DNA of 46,297 bases from Microtetraspora fusca (GCF_001570365.1 NZ_BBYK01000083.1:1-46297); one strand, 5' to 3'; positions 7,925 through 14,926 are shown, counted from the first letter of the stretch. Notes: generated from the sequence alone by a model not told the origin. Translations and numbers: made by a program.

Positions 7925-7999
7925 TAGGTTTTTTACCATCCCTTTACTGACGATATGGGGCGCAGTAGCGGCCCTCATCAGCGCAAGGAGCGAACCCTC
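7925..7999 (+). promoter_or_regulatory. Promoter -10 and structured leader of paralog 5
   Basis: TAGGTT 7925-7930, start near C7937 on CATCCC. Apical stem 7957-7963/7968-7974 pairs at six of seven positions (one G-G). The lower helix is CTGA/TCAG: the A-A mismatch of the sister leaders is here an A-T pair, a compensating change. Basal CCTT can face AAGG of AAGGAG (7985-7990). Confidence 0.55.
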
Positions 8000-9100
8000 A
8001 TGCAGAAGCATCTGCTTCTTCCCCTGGGCGGCCTCGCCGCCACCGGCCTCCTGGCCGCCGCCCTGGTAACCCCCGCCACGGCCGCGTCCACCGTGTCGAA
8101 GGCCAAGCTCGCCTCCCCCGCGAACGCCGCGGACATCATCGACTTCTGGACCTCCGACAGCGGCGCCAACCTCAAGGCCGCCCAGGCGTACGGCGCCGAG
8201 CACAAGCGCGTGCCGAAGCACGTCTCCACCGGCGGACCCGCCGCCGACGGCAAGCCGGGCGTCGTGCCGGCGATCGGCTACGAGAAGGTGGCCGGCGGCA
8301 AGTCCAAGAACGTCAACCTGCCCAAGACCGTGGGCCGCGCGTTCTTCGTCATCGGCAACGACCTCTACGCCTGCTCCGCGTCGGCGATCCAGTCGCAGTA
8401 CCGCAACCTGGTCGCCACCGCCGGCCACTGCGTCTACGACCTCGACAGCAACCGGCAGACCGTGAGCAAGTGGGTCTTCGTCCCCGGCTACTACGACGGC
8501 AAGGCCCCGTGGGGTGTCTACGTCGGCAAGCAGGCGTTCACGCACTACGACTTCGACGTCTACGAGGACCTCGACCGCGACTACGCCTTCGTCACGGTCT
8601 ACAACGGCATCGGGTACGACGCCAAGAAGGAGGCGTTCGTCGACCTCGGCCCGCTCGGCTCCAACGCCGGCGGCCAGGGCTTCGCGTACAACCAGAAGGT
8701 CGGCCAGCCGGTCTTCGCCTTCGGCTACCCGGCCGCGCCGCACGACGACGGCAACTACGTCTTCACCGGCGAGAAGATGAAGTGGTGCTACGGCAAGCCC
8801 GTCTACCCGGTCGTCGAGAGCAGCGTGAAGGTCGAGGAGCAGATCGGCCTCAAGTGCTCGATGACCGGCGGTTCCTCCGGCGGCCCCTGGATCCTCAAGT
8901 ACAACAGCAACCGTCGCCTCGGCTACATCAACGGCGTGACCAGCCTCGGCGGTGACACCGACGGCAACCACCGCAGCGACATGATCACCTCGGCCTACTT
9001 CGACGGTGAGACCTACGGCGTGTACCGCACCGCCTACTCCCTCTGGTCCGGCTCGCTGGTCAAGAAGGACGGCTCGATCGGCATCACCGAGACGAAGTAA
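8000..9100 (+). CDS. Secreted trypsin-like serine protease with intact triad, paralog 5 of 6
   Basis: 366 residues, ATG 8000 with AAGGAG 9 bp upstream. Signal peptide with Ala-Thr-Ala cleavage near residue 28. This is the only array member with all hallmarks of an S1/V8-like endopeptidase: His143 in TAGHC, Asp194 in DRDYAF, and Ser293 in GSSGGP (291-296). It lacks the large insertion and has extra cysteines (YACSA, KWCYG, KCSMT) that could form a second disulfide. It is likely exported through Sec and active outside the cell; substrate unknown. An inhibitory propeptide is possible, since about 75 residues precede the VNLPKT block in all paralogs. It may process or compete with its pseudo-protease neighbours (inference). 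Confidence 0.88.
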   Translation: MQKHLLLPLGGLAATGLLAAALVTPATAASTVSKAKLASPANAADIIDFWTSDSGANLKAAQAYGAEHKRVPKHVSTGGPAADGKPGVVPAIGYEKVAGGKSKNVNLPKTVGRAFFVIGNDLYACSASAIQSQYRNLVATAGHCVYDLDSNRQTVSKWVFVPGYYDGKAPWGVYVGKQAFTHYDFDVYEDLDRDYAFVTVYNGIGYDAKKEAFVDLGPLGSNAGGQGFAYNQKVGQPVFAFGYPAAPHDDGNYVFTGEKMKWCYGKPVYPVVESSVKVEEQIGLKCSMTGGSSGGPWILKYNSNRRLGYINGVTSLGGDTDGNHRSDMITSAYFDGETYGVYRTAYSLWSGSLVKKDGSIGITETK

Positions 9101-9206
9101 CGCGGACGCCCTCCGCGCGCCTTCCTGAGGCGCCGTTCGGCGAAAGCGCAGCCGGAAGTGCCCGCGGCCTCCGACGCGCGTTTTCCCGAACGGCGCCTTT
9201 TCCCAT
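9101..9206. other. 3' flank of paralog 5
   Basis: GC-rich sequence with inverted segments around GGCGCCGTTCGGCG (about 9130) and CGAACGGCGCC (about 9187). GGCGCCGTTCG and its complement CGAACGGCGCC could pair across about 60 bases into a large hairpin. Confidence 0.35.
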
Positions 9207-9322
9207 GGCGTTCTCCGGTACGGCGTTCTTTCGAGGCGTTCTCCGGTACGGCGTCCTTCCTGAGGGGCGTTCTTCCAAGGCGCTCTCGGGTACGGCGTTC
9301 CTCTTGAGGGGCGTTCTTTCAC
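9207..9322. repeat. Degenerate GGCGTTCT...GGTACGGCGTT repeats
   Basis: Three to four imperfect units built from GGCGTTCTCCGGTACGGCGT with short variable T/C- and GAGG-rich joints, between the stop of paralog 5 and its terminator. Units are 28-45 bases and not in a useful coding frame. They look like local slippage duplication in a 3' UTR. Purpose unknown. Confidence 0.5.
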
Positions 9323-9346
9323 GAGGCCCGGCTCAGGCCGGGCCTC
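9323..9346 (+). terminator. Intrinsic terminator after the repeat tract
   Basis: A perfect 10-bp stem (9323-9332 with 9337-9346), loop TCAG, followed by TTCTC. The hairpin core GGCCCGGC/GCCGGGCC resembles the other array terminators. Confidence 0.8.
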
Positions 9347-9546
9347 TTCTCATGTCCGCGTTCCCGGTGACGGATCCCCAGGCGCCCCGGCCCCACACGA
9401 TGGGCCGACACGCTGACGGCAACCCGCCGCACTGGCCCCCAGGCCGGGTCAGCAAATCACGACAAATCCGACAATCGGGCACCCCTGAAGAGGCCACACC
9501 GGCGGCGCCCCCTCGGCTCGCGATCGCCTCACCCCTCTCGCCAAAC

Positions 9547-9562
9547 TGTGACTCTTGTCACA
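9547..9562. promoter_or_regulatory. Perfect Crp-type operator upstream of paralog 6
   Basis: TGTGACTCTTGTCACA is an exact TGTGA-N6-TCACA dyad. It ends 202 bp before the -10 of paralog 6, close to the distances seen for paralogs 1 and 2. The bases around it do not align with those sites, so conservation of the dyad itself is notable. Confidence 0.6.
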
Positions 9563-9764
9563 CCCAAAAAATGCAACCTTTTCCGGACTTCGTGAACCAC
9601 CCCCGCCCCGAATGCGGCCCCTATCTGCCCATCTGGGGAAATATCTCTTTTCGGTACCAACTCCCTGTGAGTCGAAAAATACCTGTTTGATAACGCTGAG
9701 ATCACAGGATGCTGTGAGCCGAAGAGGCGCCCAAACAGCCCTTTGGGGGTCGAGATCTTCGCTG
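9563..9764. other. AT-richer spacer upstream of paralog 6
   Basis: About 200 bases of lower GC than the window average with several A/T runs (AAAAAATG near 9566, GAAAAATACC near 9675). No gene or clear second promoter was recognised. It could bend or separate the operator from the promoter. Confidence 0.4.
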
Positions 9765-9839
9765 TAGGGTCCCGGTCATCCCTTTACTGACGGTTGGAAC
9801 GCAGAGGCGTTCCACGACAGCGCGAGGAGCGAACCCCCA
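9765..9839 (+). promoter_or_regulatory. Promoter -10 and structured leader of paralog 6
   Basis: TAGGGT 9765-9770, start near C9777 on CATCCC. Apical stem 9795-9802/9807-9814 is fully Watson-Crick with two A-T pairs where paralog 1 has two G-T pairs, the clearest covariation in the set. Lower helix CTGACG/CGACAG is kept. The Shine-Dalgarno is GAGGAG, and its GAGG can still pair with CCTT. Confidence 0.6.
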
Positions 9840-11369
9840 ATGAAGAAGCGCATGCTTCTCCCCCTCGGCGGCGTCGCCGCCGCCGGACTCCTGAGCTCCG
9901 CCATGGTCACCCCCGCCCACGCCGCCGGTGACGTCGCCGCCAAGCCCCTGGCGAGCCAGACGCTCGCCTGGGAGATCGCCGCCTTCTGGTACGGCGAGGA
10001 CAAGGCCAACCTGATCGGCGCCACGCCGTACAACGTGGAGACCAAGGTCGTCGCCAAGCACGTCTCGACCGGCGGCCCGTCCGCGGACACCAAGCCCGGA
10101 CTCGTGCCCGCGATCGGCGACGAGAAGAAGTCGACCGTCCGGTCCAAGAACGTCAACCTGCCCAAGACCACCGGCAAGGTGTTCTTCATCGGCGGCGACG
10201 GCGAGCCGCACTGGTGCACCGCGACCTCGGTGCAGTCCGGCTACCGCAACCTGGTCGCCACCGCCGGCCACTGCGTGTACGACACCGAGTCGAACAGCCA
10301 GACGCTCGACAAGTGGGTCTTCATCCCGGGTTACTACCAGAGCAAGACCCCGTGGGGCATCTACGTCGGCAAGCAGGCCTTCACGCACTACGACTACGAC
10401 GTCTACGAGGACGGCGACCGCGACTACGCCTTCGTCACCGTCTACAACGGTGTCCTCCCGGACAACTCCGGCGCCGAGGTCAGCGAGTCGGAGTACCGCA
10501 AGTACCCGCGCACCCCCGACCTGCGTCAGCCCGAGGTCCGGGTGTACGAGACCAAGGCCGAGGCGCTCGCCCACAAGGGCAAGGGCAAGGTCGAGGAGAT
10601 CGTCGACACCGACCACGTGGTGGCGCACGACACCCCGGGCTCGTCCGACTGGATCGGCATCACCCGTGCGGAGTACCTCCGCCTCACCGGGGGCGCGGAG
10701 GAGCAGATCGCCGGCAAGGTCGAGCGGAAGGACACCAAGCTGACCGCCGACGACCCGGCGGTGAAGGGCAAGACGCTCCCCTACGCCAGCTCGGACGGCA
10801 AGAAGTACTACTGGAAGAAGGAGATCAAGCCCGCCGAGGGTGAGACTCCGGCCGAGTACGAGTACTACGTCAGCGAGTTCTGCGCGAACTACGACCTGGA
10901 CTACAAGGTCACGCGGTACTTCGTGCGGACCTTCACCGACGTCGGCCGCCTCGGCGACAGGGTCGGCGGGCAGGGCCTGGCCTACAACCAGAAGATCGGC
11001 AAGCCGGTCCACGTCTTCGGCTACCCGAGCGGCTCCCACCCGGACGGCAACTACGCCTACACCGGCAAGACCCTCAAGTGGAGCTACGGCAAGACGTTCG
11101 CCGCCAAGGCTCCCGAGATCAAGGCCGAGGAGCTGGTCGGCGTCAAGTCCTCCTTCACCGGTGAGGGCTCGATCGGCTCGTCCTGGCTGCTCAACTACAA
11201 CAACGGCCGCCGCCTGGGCTACCTGAACGGCGTCACCATCGGGCTGGCCGACACCGACAAGAACGACCGCATCGACACCAGCGTCTCGCCGTACTTCGAC
11301 GGCGAGCTGTACGGCGTCTACAAGGCCGCGGCCAACCTCTGGTCCGGCAGCATCGTGCCGAAGTACTAG
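9840..11369 (+). CDS. Secreted trypsin-fold protein with long insertion, paralog 6 of 6
   Basis: 509 residues from ATG 9840. Signal peptide ends near Ala-His-Ala (about 27). His144 (AGHC) and the DRDYAF Asp are present. The nucleophile motif is G-S-I-G-S-S-W (443-449), so the canonical serine position is Ile445. The insertion after the Asp strand is about 170 residues, charged in its first half. Its second half (SSDGKKYYWKKEIKP, then ANYDLDYKV) matches part of the paralog 3 insertion, without the Gly repeats. Paralogs 3 and 6 thus form a subgroup with a shared, fast-changing extra domain. It is probably not a classical protease. Confidence 0.85.
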   Translation: MKKRMLLPLGGVAAAGLLSSAMVTPAHAAGDVAAKPLASQTLAWEIAAFWYGEDKANLIGATPYNVETKVVAKHVSTGGPSADTKPGLVPAIGDEKKSTVRSKNVNLPKTTGKVFFIGGDGEPHWCTATSVQSGYRNLVATAGHCVYDTESNSQTLDKWVFIPGYYQSKTPWGIYVGKQAFTHYDYDVYEDGDRDYAFVTVYNGVLPDNSGAEVSESEYRKYPRTPDLRQPEVRVYETKAEALAHKGKGKVEEIVDTDHVVAHDTPGSSDWIGITRAEYLRLTGGAEEQIAGKVERKDTKLTADDPAVKGKTLPYASSDGKKYYWKKEIKPAEGETPAEYEYYVSEFCANYDLDYKVTRYFVRTFTDVGRLGDRVGGQGLAYNQKIGKPVHVFGYPSGSHPDGNYAYTGKTLKWSYGKTFAAKAPEIKAEELVGVKSSFTGEGSIGSSWLLNYNNGRRLGYLNGVTIGLADTDKNDRIDTSVSPYFDGELYGVYKAAANLWSGSIVPKY

Positions 11370-11494
11370 ACCACCGGTTCCCCGGGCGGCGCGGTGCCCG
11401 CCGCCTGGCAACCCGTACGCGGCCGTCCGCGGCACCCGGACGGCCGCGTACACCGGACGGACCGGCGGGGCACGGCGAAGCGCCTCAAGAGAAC

Positions 11495-11530
11495 GAAAGG
11501 GGGCCCGGCCACACGGCCGGGCCCCCTTTC
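11495..11530. terminator. Bidirectional terminator between paralog 6 and malic enzyme gene
   Basis: A perfect 16-bp inverted repeat (11495-11510 with 11515-11530), loop ACAC, with A run on the left and T run on the right. It serves both convergent genes and closes the protease-like array. Confidence 0.88.
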
Positions 11531-11535
11531 CGATG

Positions 11536-12720
11536 TCAGCGGCGGGCGACGCCGTCCAGCCGGGCCTGCTCGGCCACGGCCGCGATCACGGCGGGCGCGA
11601 CGCGGGGGTCGAACGGCGACGGGATCACGTAGTCCTCGGACAGGTCGTCCCCGACCACGGCCGCCAGCGCGTTGGCGGCGGCCACCTTCATGTTCTCGGT
11701 GATGGTCCTGGCGCGAACGTCGAGGGCGCCGCGGAACACGCCCGGGAAGGCGAGCACGTTGTTGATCTGGTTCGGGAAGTCGGACCGGCCGGTCGCCACC
11801 ACGCGCGCGTGCCGCCGGGCCACCTCGGGGTGGACCTCCGGCGTCGGGTTCGACAGCGCGAAGACGATCGCGTCCGGGGCCATCGACATGATGGCCTCCT
11901 CGGTCACCGTCGAGCCCGACAGGCCGATGAACACGTCGGCGCCGCTGAGGGCCTCCTCGGTGGAGCCGGTGAAACCGGTCCTGTTGGTGTCCCTGGCCAG
12001 GGCCTCCTTGACGGGGTTGAGGCCGTCCCGCCCGGTGTAGATCACTCCCTTGGAGTCCGCCACGGCGACATCGCCGATGCCGGCGCCCAGCAGGATGCGC
12101 GTCACCGCCACGCCGGACGCGCCGGCGCCCGCGATGACCGCGCGCAGGTCGCCCAGAGAGCGTCCGGTCAGCCGGGCGGCGTTCTGCAGCGCCGCGAGGG
12201 CGACGATGGCCGTGCCGTGCTGGTCGTCGTGGAAGACCGGGATGTCGAGCAGCGAACGGAGCCGGTCCTCGACCTCGAAGCAGCGCGGGGCGCTGATGTC
12301 CTCCAGGTTGATGCCGCCGAACGAGGGCGCGAGCCGGACCACGGTCTCGACCAGCGCGTCCACGTCGGTGCAGTCGAGGCAGATCGGCACGGCGTCGACG
12401 CCCGCGAATTCCTTGAACAGCAGCGCCTTGCCCTCCATCACCGGCATCGCGGCGGCCGGGCCGATGTCGCCGAGGCCGAGGACCGCGGTGCCGTCGGAGA
12501 CCACCGCGACGACGTTCGACACCCAGGTGTAGTCGTTCACCAGCTCGGGAGTGTCGGCGATGGCGGTGCAGACCCGGGCGACGCCCGGCGTGTACGCCAG
12601 GGAGAGATCGTCGGCGTCACGGACCGGGATGGTGGAGCGGACCTCCAGCTTTCCACCGCGGTGCAGGGCGAATGCAGGATCGACGTCGAGAGCGTCGAGA
12701 GAAGCGGGAGTAACAGTCAC
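11536..12720 (-). CDS. Malic enzyme (oxaloacetate-decarboxylating malate dehydrogenase)
   Basis: 394 residues. Converts malate to pyruvate and CO2 while reducing NAD(P). Features of the short bacterial malic enzyme: YTPGVA near residue 43, GLGDIGP near 82, the EDI metal-site region (NLEDIS), FHDDQHGTA near 163, the Rossmann motif GAGASG near 194, and ALSNPTPE. Length fits the single-domain form without the phosphotransacetylase-like tail. GTG start with a GGGG stretch just upstream. It faces the protease array across a shared terminator and has its own promoter region at its right. NAD or NADP preference cannot be told from sequence. Confidence 0.93.
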   Translation of the reverse strand: MTVTPASLDALDVDPAFALHRGGKLEVRSTIPVRDADDLSLAYTPGVARVCTAIADTPELVNDYTWVSNVVAVVSDGTAVLGLGDIGPAAAMPVMEGKALLFKEFAGVDAVPICLDCTDVDALVETVVRLAPSFGGINLEDISAPRCFEVEDRLRSLLDIPVFHDDQHGTAIVALAALQNAARLTGRSLGDLRAVIAGAGASGVAVTRILLGAGIGDVAVADSKGVIYTGRDGLNPVKEALARDTNRTGFTGSTEEALSGADVFIGLSGSTVTEEAIMSMAPDAIVFALSNPTPEVHPEVARRHARVVATGRSDFPNQINNVLAFPGVFRGALDVRARTITENMKVAAANALAAVVGDDLSEDYVIPSPFDPRVAPAVIAAVAEQARLDGVARR

Positions 12721-12919
12721 AGCGACCCCAGTGTCACGAGGAGTTCCTTCGGTAGACGCCGCGCAAGAGCGGTCCGGCCCGGGCTTCGGTAGCCGCCCGG
12801 CGGCCGTCGCCGTTGACGGTCGTCTCTTTGGGGGGTACGGGGGTCACCCGTTGTTTGATTGTGCCACATGATGAGATGGCGGCCCCGGAGGCGCAGGGGT
12901 TAACAAAGTGTCAGTTTTA

Positions 12920-12953
12920 TTGCGTATGCAACCTAAGCCGCGGCATGTAATAC
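12920..12953 (+). promoter_or_regulatory. Inverted repeat and -10 before the CGNR gene
   Basis: TTGC-GTAT-GCAA (12920-12931) is a short dyad lying where a -35 would be, 16 bp before TAATAC (12948-12953). That -10 is only 3 bases before the ATG at 12957, so the transcript would start inside the proposed coding start. Either the gene is leaderless or it starts at GTG 12993. Confidence 0.4.
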
Positions 12954-12956
12954 TCG

Positions 12957-13547
12957 ATGTCCGGTCTGATCACTTACAACCGTGGGTCGCACGTGGACTT
13001 CACCTCATATGCCAAGCTCGCCGTACTCCTTGTCAACGAGCACGACCGGCTGAGATCCCTCGATTCCCTGCGTGAACTGCTCACCGAGACCGGCCGAAAA
13101 GAGGCCGCCGCTCGTGCCACCCGCCGAGATCTCGACGCCATCTGCGAGCTGCGTGAGGAGCTGACGGGCGTCTTCGAGTCCGCGGCGCGGGGAGACGGAG
13201 CCGACGCGGTCGAGCGGCTGAACGGCCTCCTCGTCCGCCATCCCGTGCACCCGCAGATCTCCGGCCACGACGGCCAGCCGTGGCACATGCACCTGACCGA
13301 GGGCGGACGAGTTGCCGACACCCTCGCCGTCGGGTCGGTCATGGGCCTGGCGACGGTCGTCACCAGCCTCGGCATGGACCGCCTCGGCATCTGCCAGGCG
13401 CCGCTCTGCCGCAACGCCTACCTCGACACCTCGTCGAACCGGTCGCGCCGCTACTGCTCGGAGCGCTGCGCCAACCGCGTCAACGTCGCGAACTACCGGG
13501 CGCGTAAGCGCGGCACGGCGAGGCGGAAGGCGACGCGCGGCCAGTAG
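12957..13547 (+). CDS. CGNR zinc-finger / ABATE-domain putative transcription regulator
   Basis: 196 residues. An N-terminal ABATE-like domain (MDFTSYAxLAVLLVNEHD type, about 14-130) is followed by a C-terminal zinc finger with Cys146, Cys151, Cys167 and Cys171. The signature is CANR rather than CGNR. Basic tail (RARKRGTARRK) suits DNA binding. This family is thought to contain stress-related regulators, function poorly known. The start is uncertain: ATG 12957 sits against a -10-like element, and GTG 12993 begins where the conserved domain starts. The 3' end overlaps the convergent sodX gene by 55 bp. Confidence 0.75.
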   Translation: MSGLITYNRGSHVDFTSYAKLAVLLVNEHDRLRSLDSLRELLTETGRKEAAARATRRDLDAICELREELTGVFESAARGDGADAVERLNGLLVRHPVHPQISGHDGQPWHMHLTEGGRVADTLAVGSVMGLATVVTSLGMDRLGICQAPLCRNAYLDTSSNRSRRYCSERCANRVNVANYRARKRGTARRKATRGQ

Positions 13548-13816
13548 CGCAGCACCACCCGGCCGACGATGTCGGACTCCGGCACCGCGCCGAAGTCCCA
13601 GCTGTCCCGCCGTCCCGGCGCGTTCTGGTTGTCGCTCTCGAGCCACCAGCCCTCCCCGGTACGGCGGAACGCGCGCTTGACGATCAGGCCGTGCGTCCGC
13701 CGCGCCACCACCAGGTCACCCTCCCTCACGGCGGCGCTGCGCCGTACGAGCAGGCAGTCTCCGGGGCGCAGGACGGGCAGCATCGAATCGCCGACGACGC
13801 GCACCGTGGTGAACAC
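13493..13816 (-). CDS. sodX: Nickel-type superoxide dismutase maturation protease (S26 signal-peptidase-like)
   Basis: 107 residues from GTG 13816, chosen because GGAGG lies 5 bp upstream and the family domain starts here. A longer form from ATG 13906 would overlap sodN. Ser11 in GDSML and Lys47 in IVKR are the expected S26 catalytic dyad. No transmembrane anchor is seen, as expected for the soluble SodX type. It trims the SodN leader so that histidine becomes residue 1 and can bind nickel. It diverges from sodN over an 80-bp promoter gap. The C-terminal 18 codons overlap the end of the convergent CGNR gene. Confidence 0.85.
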   Translation of the reverse strand: MFTTVRVVGDSMLPVLRPGDCLLVRRSAAVREGDLVVARRTHGLIVKRAFRRTGEGWWLESDNQNAPGRRDSWDFGAVPESDIVGRVVLRYWPRVAFRLAVPRLRAR

Positions 13817-13867
13817 ATCCCCCTCCACACCTAGATTTCCGAGACGAGTAAGGTCGGTCTTGGACAG

Positions 13868-13880
13868 TGCTGTCACAGCA
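13868..13880. promoter_or_regulatory. Dyad ahead of the sodN ribosome site
   Basis: TGCTGT-C-ACAGCA is a perfect 13-bp inverted repeat just 4 bp upstream of the sodN Shine-Dalgarno AAGGAAGG. It could be an operator or a short mRNA hairpin. Its relation to nickel regulators such as Nur is not shown by the sequence. Confidence 0.4.
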
Positions 13881-13896
13881 TTAAGGAAGGATTCCG

Positions 13897-14301
13897 ATGC
13901 TCGCACGACTGCTGCGGCCCAAGCACGAGGCGTCCGCCCACTGCGACCTGCCGTGCGGTGTTTACGACCCCGCCCAGGCCCGCATCGAGGCCGAGTCGGT
14001 CAAGGCCATCATGGCCAAGTACGCCGACAACGAGGACCCAGTGTTCCGTGCCCGCGCGCTCACCATCAAGGAGGAGCGCGCCGAGCTGGTCAAGCACCAC
14101 CTTTGGGTGCTGTGGACCGACTACTTCAAGCCGCCGCACCTTGAGCAGTACCCCCAGCTTCACCAGCTGTTCTGGGACGCTACCAAGCTCGCGGGCGCCG
14201 CCGGTGCGAAGGGCACCGTCGACGTGGCGAAGGCCGACGACCTCCTGGGCAAGATCGACGAGATCGCGAAGATCTTCTGGGAGACCAAGGCCGCTGCCTG
14301 A
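13897..14301 (+). CDS. sodN: Nickel superoxide dismutase
   Basis: 134 residues. Converts superoxide to O2 and H2O2 in the cytoplasm with one nickel per subunit, as a hexamer in Streptomyces. The nickel hook HCDLPCGVY begins at His15; removal of the 14-residue leader by SodX gives a 120-residue mature enzyme with His1, Cys2 and Cys6 as nickel ligands. Helical body with KEERAELVKHHLWVLWTDYFKP is typical. AAGGAAGG gives a strong ribosome site. The neighbour sodX on the other strand confirms the identity. Confidence 0.97.
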   Translation: MLARLLRPKHEASAHCDLPCGVYDPAQARIEAESVKAIMAKYADNEDPVFRARALTIKEERAELVKHHLWVLWTDYFKPPHLEQYPQLHQLFWDATKLAGAAGAKGTVDVAKADDLLGKIDEIAKIFWETKAAA

Positions 14302-14316
14302 GCTTGAGATCGTCCA

Positions 14317-14347
14317 GACCCCGCCCGGTCCACGACCGCGCGGGGTC
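14317..14347 (+). terminator. Terminator after sodN
   Basis: An outer 8-bp stem GACCCCGC/GCGGGGTC (14317-14324 with 14340-14347) continues into an inner CGGTC/GACCG stem, separated by one mismatch and closing on CAC. CGGTGTTTTCC follows. Confidence 0.8.
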
Positions 14348-14500
14348 CGGTGTTTTCCGGGCCGTCCGAACCGTGGAATTCCCCCGTGACGAGCTCCAAG
14401 ATCGCGACAATCGGCGCGTCCCAGCCGAGCAAACGCGGTCGAGTGGCGGTAGGTTGCAGTGAGCGGCAGTGCGCCGGCTCGATATGGGGCGAGGAGGAAC

Positions 14501-14926
14501 GTGACCGAGGAAACCGAGACGCCTGCGGTGGATCTGGCCGGGATCCGCGACGCTGTGAGTGTCCGGCTGCCCGCCGTGAGCGCCTATCTGTCAGTGCTGC
14601 GTACGGCTACCGCCGGGCTGGCCGCCCGGCTGGACTTCACCCTCGACCAGATCGAGGATCTCCGCATCGCGGTGGACGAGGCCTGCGCGATGCTCCTACG
14701 GCAGGCCGTACCCGGCACCGATCTGATCGCCGAGTTCGAGCTCACCGGAGAGGAGATGACGGTCCGGGTCGAGGTCAACACGGTCGGAGTGACCGCTCCC
14801 AAGCGCGACGACTTCGCCTGGATGGTGCTCACCGCGCTCGCCGACGACGTGGACGCCATCTCCGACTCCCCCGATCACATGGCGATCGTGCTGCGTAAGC
14901 GCCGAGGCGCAGCGAGGCCGGCGTGA
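14501..14926 (+). CDS. Anti-sigma regulatory factor (RsbW/SpoIIAB-type ATPase fold)
   Basis: 141 residues from GTG 14501 with AGGAGG directly upstream. A GHKL ATP-binding domain: N-box-like DLRIAVDEACAML near 55-70 and a short Asp-containing downstream part. The protein would bind the sigma factor encoded directly behind it, and would release it when an anti-anti-sigma factor is dephosphorylated (known for the family). It overlaps the sigma gene by GTGA, a sign of coupled translation. No anti-anti-sigma gene is adjacent. Confidence 0.82.
   Translation: MTEETETPAVDLAGIRDAVSVRLPAVSAYLSVLRTATAGLAARLDFTLDQIEDLRIAVDEACAMLLRQAVPGTDLIAEFELTGEEMTVRVEVNTVGVTAPKRDDFAWMVLTALADDVDAISDSPDHMAIVLRKRRGAARPA

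Noticed and set aside
13817-13906. Longer sodX starting at ATG 13906
   Set aside because: It would overlap the sodN start and promoter. The GTG at 13816 has GGAGG at good spacing and begins at the conserved domain.
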